Positions 1 through 4,049 of a DNA stretch of 5,616 nt are shown here, in pieces. Location: assembly GCA_919901705.1 (NCBI GenBank), contig CAKKPR010000079.1, positions 1 through 5,616 of the forward strand, written 5' to 3'. The DNA is from Thermodesulfovibrionales bacterium. Its GTDB lineage: Bacteria > Nitrospirota > Thermodesulfovibrionia > Thermodesulfovibrionales > UBA1546. A program made the translations under genes and the position numbers. Position 1 is the stretch's first letter. Each line of letters starts with the position of its first letter. The notes under the pieces are model-generated. The model worked only from the letters and a program-made list of their open reading frames with translations. It did not search any database and was not told the origin of the DNA.

Positions 1-12
1 GAGGCTCATTCA

Positions 13-348
13 TTGTCATTGAAGACTGCCCTTGAAGCCAAGGCTGTGCCCCTTGAGAAAATGGTTAGCAAGGTGACTTCTACACCGGAGGGTAAAGAGT
101 CATGGGACAAGGCTTGGAAAGAACAATTTGCCGAATGGCAGGCGCTCGTAAAACAGGGCAAGATGAGCAAGATAAAATATTACAGACTGATAAATGGAAT
201 AGGCCAGATATCGCTTGCTAAAGAATTGGGAATGGCGCAGCCGAACATAAGCAGAATCGAGAAACCTGGGTACAATGTGCCCACAAGAACATTAAAAAAA
301 CTTGCCAAAATATTTGGCGTAAAAATGGAGGATTTAATTGGGGACTGA
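13..348 (+). CDS. XRE-family helix-turn-helix protein, putative antitoxin of a TAC module (5' end uncertain)
   Basis: A 111-residue protein, probably a DNA-binding antitoxin and autorepressor. The C-terminal half is a Cro/C1-type helix-turn-helix: about residues 52-108, with the core GQISLAKELGMAQPNISRIE at 64-83 and a closing helix TLKKLAKIFGV at 93-103. The first 50 residues are a charged, probably helical extension containing WDKAWKEQFAEW (31-42). The TTG at 13 is preceded by GAGG at bases 1-4 with 8-nt spacing, so it could be the true start. However, the frame is open to the window edge, and TTG 19 or ATG 61 are alternatives. The stop overlaps the start of the SecB-like gene by 11 bp, so the two are almost certainly cotranscribed and translationally coupled. 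HigA-type antitoxins paired with a SecB-like chaperone are known from TAC systems such as Mycobacterium tuberculosis HigB1-HigA1-Rv1957. The toxin is not in view, so a plain regulator remains possible. The fold is secure; the antitoxin role is inferred. Confidence 0.8.
   Translation: MSLKTALEAKAVPLEKMVSKVTSTPEGKESWDKAWKEQFAEWQALVKQGKMSKIKYYRLINGIGQISLAKELGMAQPNISRIEKPGYNVPTRTLKKLAKIFGVKMEDLIGD
327..331 (+). promoter_or_regulatory. Ribosome binding site deciding the TTG start of the SecB-like gene
   Basis: GGAGG lies inside the last codons of the upstream helix-turn-helix gene, 6 nt before TTG 338. No ATG or GTG lies near this point in the SecB-like frame; the next ATG (codon 36) would remove the first beta-strand region. 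The site therefore supports the TTG start and an 11-bp gene overlap. Confidence 0.7.
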
Positions 349-739
349 TACAGGGATAAATTTTATTGAAATTGCCTTGACTGAACTCATCTTTAAACTG
401 AATGAAGATTTCAAGCCTCCAAAAGATGGTCTTCCGGTTGATATGAACTTTAAAGCAAGCCACTCATTTAGTCCTAACAAAAAAAATCTTTCAGTAGAGT
501 TATCGATTGCGCTCTTTACGAAGCATAAGAATCGTCCTTTTTCCATGAAAGTGACTGTTGAAGGCATTTTCGCAGGAAAGGACTATGAACAGTTGAAAAA
601 GTTTGCAAAGGTGCATGCAATAGCTCACTTGTTCCCATTTGTCCGGGAGATTATAGGGAATACTACAATGAAAGCAAATATGCCGCCTCTCCTTTTACCG
701 CCAATTAACCTTTCTGCAATTCAATCAGAGAAAAATTAA
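338..739 (+). CDS. SecB-like chaperone, probably the chaperone arm of a toxin-antitoxin-chaperone system
   Basis: A 133-residue cytoplasmic protein of the SecB fold. The strongest evidence is the C-terminal part: GIFAG at 76-80, then a helix with AIAHLFPFVREIIGNTT (94-110), then PPLLLPPINLSAI (116-128). This matches the SecB signature of an LFPYARE-type helix followed by a proline-rich LxPxNF segment. SecB proteins form tetramers that hold unfolded clients for export by SecA. Rv1957-type relatives instead protect a labile antitoxin from aggregation and proteolysis. The acidic C-terminal tail that helps classical SecB bind SecA is absent; the protein ends shortly after the LSAI segment with SEKN. 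That, together with overlap by an XRE gene, favours the TAC role over general export. The start is TTG with a good ribosome binding site. Family assignment is fairly secure; dedication to an antitoxin is inference. Confidence 0.8.
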   Translation: MGTDTGINFIEIALTELIFKLNEDFKPPKDGLPVDMNFKASHSFSPNKKNLSVELSIALFTKHKNRPFSMKVTVEGIFAGKDYEQLKKFAKVHAIAHLFPFVREIIGNTTMKANMPPLLLPPINLSAIQSEKN

Positions 740-838
740 AAAGACATGGCATTCTGGATAAGGCGTTTAAGGGGATGTTTTAAATAGCGGATAGCTTATT
801 ATTCTACTCTCACTGCCTTCATCATCCCGCATCGTACA

Positions 839-847
839 TGTTATAAT
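839..847 (+). promoter_or_regulatory. Extended -10 promoter for tRNA-Leu
   Basis: TGTTATAAT gives a perfect TATAAT hexamer at 842-847 with the TG extension at 839-840. No good -35 is seen at 16-18 bp (TTCATC at 818-823 is weak), which fits an extended -10 promoter. The expected start, about 7 nt downstream, falls at about base 854, immediately before the mature tRNA 5' end at 855. Confidence 0.65.
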
Positions 848-854
848 AACCACA

Positions 855-941
855 GCCGAAGTGGCGGAACTGGCAGACGCGCTAGGTTCAGGGTCTAGTG
901 GTCGAAAGGCTGTGCGGGTTCGAGTCCCGCCTTCGGCACCA
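855..941 (+). tRNA. tRNA-Leu, anticodon CAG
   Basis: A complete class II tRNA. The acceptor stem GCCGAAG (855-861) pairs with CTTCGGC (931-937), followed by discriminator A938 and an encoded CCA (939-941). The D stem GCG (864-866) pairs with CGC (878-880). The anticodon stem CTAGG/TCTAG (882-886 and 894-898, one G-T pair at the base of the loop) encloses the loop TTCAGGG, giving anticodon CAG at 889-891, which reads CUG leucine codons. The long variable arm expected for leucine is present, with a GTC-GAAA-GGC hairpin at 901-910. The T arm GCGGG-TTCGAGT-CCCGC spans 914-930. It has its own promoter just upstream. The T-rich stretch at 948-964 has no clear hairpin, so no terminator is called. 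Confidence 0.97.
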
Positions 942-978
942 TCTTCCTTTTAAATAAATTTTTTGAGTAATGCCTGTT

Positions 979-1701
979 TTATACGGATTCTGCAATCCTT
1001 ATGGCTTCTTTCAAGTCAACTGCACCTGTATATATTGCCTTGCCGGTTATCACACCCCATAGATTTTTAATCTCCTTCAGGGCCTTTATATCTTCGATAG
1101 ACGATACCCCGCCTGAGGCAATCACAGGGATATTAACAGTCCCGACCATATCTTTCATCGCCTGGATATTCGGGCCGCTGAGCATACCATCCCTTGATAT
1201 ATCAGTGTATATTATGCCTGCTGCGCCGTTTTTCTCCACATCTCCTGCAAGCTCTCCCGCATCAACTTCTGTGACCTCAACCCACCCATTCACTGCAACC
1301 TTTCCGCCCTTTGCATCAATGCCGACAATAATCCTTCCCGGATATTTTCTGCATGCCTCAATCAGCAAAAAAGGGCTTTCGATCACGGCAGTTCCGAGTA
1401 TGATCCTGTTAATACCAGCCTCTGCAAGTTCATCTATTTTTTGTACATCCCTTATCCCGCCTCCGACCTCTATCTCCATGGAAACAGCTTCCCTTATCTT
1501 TATTATCGCGTCAAGATTTTTCTGACTTCCTGTGAATGCTCCGTCAAGGTCAACAACATGAAGGAGTTTTGCCCCGCATTCCTCCCATCTTCTTGCTGTT
1601 GATGCAGGGTCATTGGAATAGGCAGTGATCGCGTCTTTTCTCCCCTGAAGAAGCCTTACGCACTGCCCGTCCTTTAAATCTATTGCAGGAATAACAATCA
1701 T
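979..1701 (-). CDS. hisA: Phosphoribosylformimino-5-aminoimidazole carboxamide ribotide isomerase (HisA)
   Basis: HisA catalyses the Amadori isomerisation of ProFAR to PRFAR, the fourth step of histidine biosynthesis, in the cytoplasm. With the start at 1701 the protein is 240 residues, the usual family length, and begins MIVIPAIDLKDGQCVRL. This places the catalytic Asp at residue 8, as in characterised HisA enzymes. The second catalytic Asp is in VGIDAKGG (about D129). The phosphate-binding (beta-alpha)8-barrel motifs VGGGIRD, YTDISRDGMLSGPN and IASGGVSS are all present. An ATG at 1716 would add five residues (MVYYS) and cannot be excluded, because neither start has a clear Shine-Dalgarno; family alignment favours 1701. 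No other his gene lies nearby: it converges on tRNA-Leu and diverges from the DUF3108 gene, with about 40 bp between their starts. Nothing suggests a bifunctional PriA-like enzyme. Confidence 0.97.
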   Translation of the reverse strand: MIVIPAIDLKDGQCVRLLQGRKDAITAYSNDPASTARRWEECGAKLLHVVDLDGAFTGSQKNLDAIIKIREAVSMEIEVGGGIRDVQKIDELAEAGINRIILGTAVIESPFLLIEACRKYPGRIIVGIDAKGGKVAVNGWVEVTEVDAGELAGDVEKNGAAGIIYTDISRDGMLSGPNIQAMKDMVGTVNIPVIASGGVSSIEDIKALKEIKNLWGVITGKAIYTGAVDLKEAIRIAESV

Positions 1702-1741
1702 GGAGTAATATACCATAACTTAACGCTATACCGGATAAGGG

Positions 1742-2542
1742 ATGCTTGCGAAAATTAAAAATTCAATTAGTAAAATGAAAAATCATACAACAACGCTGTC
1801 AGCTGTCAGCTGTCAGCTATCAACATTTTTGATTATTTTTATTTGCTCTTTAATAAGCCCCCAGCCCGCCTATTCCTTCAACATCCCCGAAAAATTTGAA
1901 TATGACCTGACATGGGCAGGCATAAAGGCCGGGACGTCCACGCTTGAGATAGCAAATGCCGGCAATAGCATAAAGATTATCTCAACTGCCAAATCAGTAA
2001 AATGGGTCTCTGTTTTTTATGATGTTGACGACAGGGTGGAAAGCACTCTGGTAAAAAACCCGGATATGTTATTTGTCGGGCAGCCTGTTAAATATAGGAT
2101 TAAACTGCAGGAGGGCAGGCAGAGACGGGATAAGGAGGTTATTTTTAACTGTAACACTGGCAAGGCCGTTTATATAGACTACCTCGCTAAGGAAAAACAG
2201 GAATTTGCTGTGCCCTTTTTTATCTTTGACCCGCTGTCAAGTTTTTATTATATAAGAACACTTCAGCTTGAGGTCGGCCATTCAGTCTATGTGACTGTCT
2301 TCGACAGCAAAAAAACCTGGAATGTCGAGATTCAGGTACTGAGGAAAGAAAAGGTCGCCCTCCCGACAGGCACAGTAGATACAATTGTGATTAAACCATT
2401 AATGAAATCAGAAGGAATTTTTTATAAAAAAGGCAATATTCATATATGGCTGACAGATGACGAGAAGCGTATACCTGTAAAACTTCAGACAAAGGTCGCT
2501 GTCGGCTCTGTTACCGCAACCCTGGTAGGAGGCAGATATTGA
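1742..2542 (+). CDS. DUF3108 family exported envelope protein
   Basis: A 266-residue protein matching the DUF3108 pattern. After the signal region it reads PEKFEYDLTWAGIKAGTSTL (49-68), the typical opening of this family, followed by alternating beta-strand-like segments to the C terminus. A hydrophobic stretch at 29-38 (FLIIFICSLI) and AYS before Phe46 suggest a Sec signal peptide cut near residue 45, so the mature protein is probably periplasmic or envelope-associated. No lipobox precedes Cys35. The biochemical function of DUF3108 is not established. The start is uncertain: ATG 1742 has AAGGG directly abutting it and ATG 1775 has no clear ribosome binding site. The leader contains a 7-bp tandem repeat (1796-1822) whose copy number would change the frame. 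The gene overlaps the following glycosyltransferase by 4 bp, which links it to surface polysaccharide or lipid A-core metabolism by context only. Confidence 0.85.
   Translation: MLAKIKNSISKMKNHTTTLSAVSCQLSTFLIIFICSLISPQPAYSFNIPEKFEYDLTWAGIKAGTSTLEIANAGNSIKIISTAKSVKWVSVFYDVDDRVESTLVKNPDMLFVGQPVKYRIKLQEGRQRRDKEVIFNCNTGKAVYIDYLAKEKQEFAVPFFIFDPLSSFYYIRTLQLEVGHSVYVTVFDSKKTWNVEIQVLRKEKVALPTGTVDTIVIKPLMKSEGIFYKKGNIHIWLTDDEKRIPVKLQTKVAVGSVTATLVGGRY
1796..1822 (+). repeat. Heptanucleotide tandem repeat (CTGTCAG)x3 plus a partial copy
   Basis: Three perfect CTGTCAG units (1796-1802, 1803-1809, 1810-1816) are followed by a degenerate CTATCA (1817-1822). The tract encodes LSAVSCQLS at residues 19-27 of the DUF3108 protein, just before its hydrophobic signal segment. 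Because 7 is not a multiple of 3, gain or loss of one unit would shift the downstream frame. Confidence 0.85.
2527..2532 (+). promoter_or_regulatory. Ribosome binding site deciding the TTG start of the glycosyltransferase
   Basis: AGGAGG sits 6 nt before TTG 2539 inside the last codons of the DUF3108 gene. It supports the TTG start, which overlaps the upstream TGA as TTGA. Confidence 0.75.
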
Positions 2543-3285
2543 TACCCGTCTCAATTGTGATTGTAACAAAAGATGAAGAGCTGCATATTGAAGGCGCTCT
2601 TGCCAGCGCAAGGGATGCCGCTGAGATAATTGTTATAGATTCCTTCAGCACAGACAGGACAGTTGATATCTGCAAAAAATATACAGATAAGATATTTCAG
2701 AAAGAATGGCAGGGATATGCAAAGCAGAAACAGCTGGCAGTTGACGCCGCAGCAGGCCCCTGGGTGCTTATCCTTGACGCCGACGAACGGCTCACGCCTG
2801 AATTAAAATCAGAGATTACAAATGCAATAGCAAAAAACAGGCATAACGGATTTTATATGCCAAGAAAGAATTTTTTTGCAGGCAAATGGATCAGGCACGG
2901 CGGCTGGTGGCCTGACCATACATTGAGGTTATTCAAAAAAGAAGCAGGTTATGTTGAAGAAAGGGAAGTGCATGAAAAGGTAATTGTAAAGGGAAGCGTC
3001 TCGTATCTTAAAAATCCCCTTGAGCACTACACCTATAATTCCATATCTGACTATATTAAACGAATGGACACTTATTCTGCCCTTGCGGCAAAGGAACTCA
3101 AAAAAACCGGGAAGGTGCCCAATCCATTAAATTTAATTGTGAGGCCGCCGGCTGCATTTATAAAAATGTTTTTTGTCAGGCTGGGTTTTATGGACGGCAT
3201 GCATGGATTGATACTTGCTGTGCTTTACAGTTATTACACTTTCCTGAAATATGCAAAGACGCGGGAAGTGACTCCAGTGGATTAA
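2539..3285 (+). CDS. Family 2 glycosyltransferase, WaaE/KdtX-like (LPS core type)
   Basis: A 248-residue GT-A fold transferase that moves a sugar from a nucleotide-sugar donor, probably onto the lipopolysaccharide inner core at the cytoplasmic face of the inner membrane. Visible motifs: the N-terminal strand VSIVIVTKDEE (4-14), nucleotide-binding IIVIDSFSTDRT (30-41), metal-binding DAD in LILDADERLTPEL (77-89), and the acceptor-side block RHGGWWPDHTLRLF (119-132) characteristic of the WaaE/KdtX subgroup. The C terminus (about 203-236) is hydrophobic to amphipathic and may dock on the membrane rather than span it. Length is normal for the subgroup. The start is TTG behind AGGAGG, coupled by a TTGA overlap to the DUF3108 gene. 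Sugar and acceptor specificity cannot be read from sequence; heptose, glucose or another sugar are all possible. Confidence 0.93.
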   Translation: MIPVSIVIVTKDEELHIEGALASARDAAEIIVIDSFSTDRTVDICKKYTDKIFQKEWQGYAKQKQLAVDAAAGPWVLILDADERLTPELKSEITNAIAKNRHNGFYMPRKNFFAGKWIRHGGWWPDHTLRLFKKEAGYVEEREVHEKVIVKGSVSYLKNPLEHYTYNSISDYIKRMDTYSALAAKELKKTGKVPNPLNLIVRPPAAFIKMFFVRLGFMDGMHGLILAVLYSYYTFLKYAKTREVTPVD

Positions 3286-3372
3286 TACAGGAAATTTTTT
3301 CGGCAAAGTGGAAACAGCCTGTTCCGGGAAACAGCTAAAAGTTAAGCCTTAAACTTTTTAACTTTACCCTTT

Positions 3373-3387
3373 TTCGCCTCAGGCGAA
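3373..3387. repeat. Short perfect inverted repeat, first of a twin hairpin
   Basis: TTCGCC (3373-3378) and GGCGAA (3382-3387) form a 6-bp stem around the loop TCA. It directly abuts the second hairpin at 3387-3402. It has no T-run of its own on either strand, so its role is unclear. Confidence 0.6.
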
Positions 3388-3412
3388 TCAGCCAAGGCTG
3401 ATAACTTTTTTT
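3387..3412 (+). terminator. Probable intrinsic terminator of the DUF3108-glycosyltransferase operon
   Basis: ATCAGCC (3387-3393) and GGCTGAT (3396-3402) form a 7-bp inverted repeat. The central AA cannot be a real loop, so the innermost pair probably opens. It is followed after AAC by seven T residues (3406-3412) on the plus strand. It lies about 100 bp after the glycosyltransferase stop and 2 bp from the speD stop, between convergent genes. The minus strand has no matching U-run, so it probably serves the plus-strand operon only. Confidence 0.55.
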
Positions 3413-3414
3413 AC

Positions 3415-3840
3415 TTACGCAGTCTTACGGCCGGCAACCAGCTTCAGGTCAGCGCTCTGTACTTTATACGGCAACCTCTCATTTCCGGCACAAGAAATAA
3501 TTCCCCTCTTCATTTCAACCACAGAAGGATTTTTGCATCTGAATTTTTCTATGAGAAACTGAGCAGCCGCCTCCGGCTTTATAATATCGCCGCATGTGAA
3601 AATATCAACCGCCGCATATCCATACTCCGGCCACGTGTGAATTGAAAGATGGGATTCAGCTATAACTACCATGCCGCTTATTCCAAATGGACTGAATTCG
3701 TGGAAGGATACATCAATAATGGTTGCCCTGGCCTTTTTCGCTGCTGAGACCATTGCATTTTTAACCTTGTCGAGGCTTTTGAGAATTTCAGGATTACAAT
3801 CCTTAAGTTCTATTAATAAGTGTTTACCTAAAGCATACAA
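3415..3840 (-). CDS. speD: S-adenosylmethionine decarboxylase proenzyme, SpeH-type
   Basis: This enzyme decarboxylates AdoMet to supply the aminopropyl donor for spermidine synthesis. It is a self-cleaving pyruvoyl enzyme. The processing site is in VVIAESHLSIHTWPE: cleavage between Glu62 and Ser63 would create the pyruvoyl group on Ser63. The conserved active-site His68 (in SIHTWPE) and Cys83 (in IFTCGD) are present. With the TTG at 3840 these numbers coincide with those of characterised Thermotoga-type enzymes. A TTG at 3858 would add six residues, but AGGGAGGT lies between the two and sits 6 nt before 3840, which decides the start. The protein has 141 residues, with a C-terminal tail slightly longer than the common 120-130. 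No spermidine synthase (speE) lies within the window. It is transcribed from its own promoter through a leader containing a hairpin. Confidence 0.95.
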   Translation of the reverse strand: MYALGKHLLIELKDCNPEILKSLDKVKNAMVSAAKKARATIIDVSFHEFSPFGISGMVVIAESHLSIHTWPEYGYAAVDIFTCGDIIKPEAAAQFLIEKFRCKNPSVVEMKRGIISCAGNERLPYKVQSADLKLVAGRKTA

Positions 3841-3846
3841 TCCACT

Positions 3847-3854
3847 ACCTCCCT
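3847..3854 (-). promoter_or_regulatory. Strong ribosome binding site of speD
   Basis: On the minus strand AGGGAGGT precedes TTG 3840 by 6 nt. It overlaps the codons that would be translated from the upstream TTG 3858, which argues against that longer start. Confidence 0.75.
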
Positions 3855-3872
3855 TCAATCCAATTTTTAACC

Positions 3873-3892
3873 CGAGAGCTCAGCGACTCTCG
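3873..3892 (-). promoter_or_regulatory. Hairpin in the speD leader
   Basis: CGAGAG (3887-3892 read on the minus strand) pairs with CTCTCG (3873-3878) around an 8-nt loop. It lies in the predicted 5' untranslated leader, about 20 nt upstream of the ribosome binding site. It is too far away to occlude that site directly and has no U-run, so it is not a simple terminator. A role in mRNA stability or regulation is possible but unproven. Confidence 0.45.
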
Positions 3893-3905
3893 TTTAGCTA
3901 AATAA

Positions 3906-3933
3906 ATTACAGTAAAATTATATACCTTGTCAA
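3906..3933 (-). promoter_or_regulatory. Sigma-70-type promoter of speD
   Basis: On the minus strand a perfect -35 TTGACA (3933 down to 3928) is separated by 16 bp from TGTAAT (3911 down to 3906), a five-of-six -10. Transcription would start near 3899, giving a leader of about 59 nt. The perfect palindrome TTTAGCTAAA (3893-3902) covers the predicted start and could be an operator, although it is short and AT-rich. Confidence 0.6.
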
Positions 3934-3956
3934 GAATTTTTTAAACAAAAAAATGC

Positions 3957-3977
3957 TTCCGCGGAAAAAATTTTCCG
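3957..3977. repeat. Overlapping palindromes between speD and serS
   Basis: The perfect palindrome TTCCGCGGAA (3957-3966) overlaps a second inverted repeat, CGGAAAA (3962-3968) with TTTTCCG (3971-3977). Both use the same CGGAA arm, so as RNA or cruciform they would exclude each other. They lie between the divergent speD promoter and the serS start. No terminator-type T-run follows outside the stem. Confidence 0.45.
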
Positions 3978-4017
3978 GAGAGGCGGTCTTCATCTTCCAT
4001 TTTAGATGTCATTGAGC

Positions 4018-4023
4018 TATATT
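4018..4023 (+). promoter_or_regulatory. Possible -10 element for serS
   Basis: TATATT lies 27 bp before the serS ATG and matches five of six positions of TATAAT. No convincing -35 is seen 16-18 bp upstream, so this is tentative. It would give a leader of about 20 nt. Confidence 0.3.
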
Positions 4024-4049
4024 ATTATGGAACCGGAAGAGGAGAAAAT

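Noticed and set aside
218..567. Minus-strand open frames across the XRE and SecB-like genes
   Set aside because: Both are antisense to better-supported genes and show no motifs or ribosome binding sites.
1001..1525. 174-codon plus-strand open frame opposite hisA
   Set aside because: It is antisense to a clear HisA. Its Ser/Pro/Thr/Ile-rich composition is typical of a shadow frame, and it has no recognisable domain.
1829..1850. Lipoprotein signal at Cys35 of the DUF3108 protein
   Set aside because: The residues before the Cys (IFI) do not fit a lipobox, whereas a signal peptidase I-type site AYS-F follows at about residue 45.
3311..3335. GAAACAGC direct repeats flanking CTGTTCC
   Set aside because: Only short alternative stems are possible. 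There is no promoter, T-run or gene relation to give it meaning beyond intergenic noise.
3671..3901. 76-codon plus-strand open frame over the speD start and leader
   Set aside because: It is antisense to speD and its promoter region, with no family resemblance.
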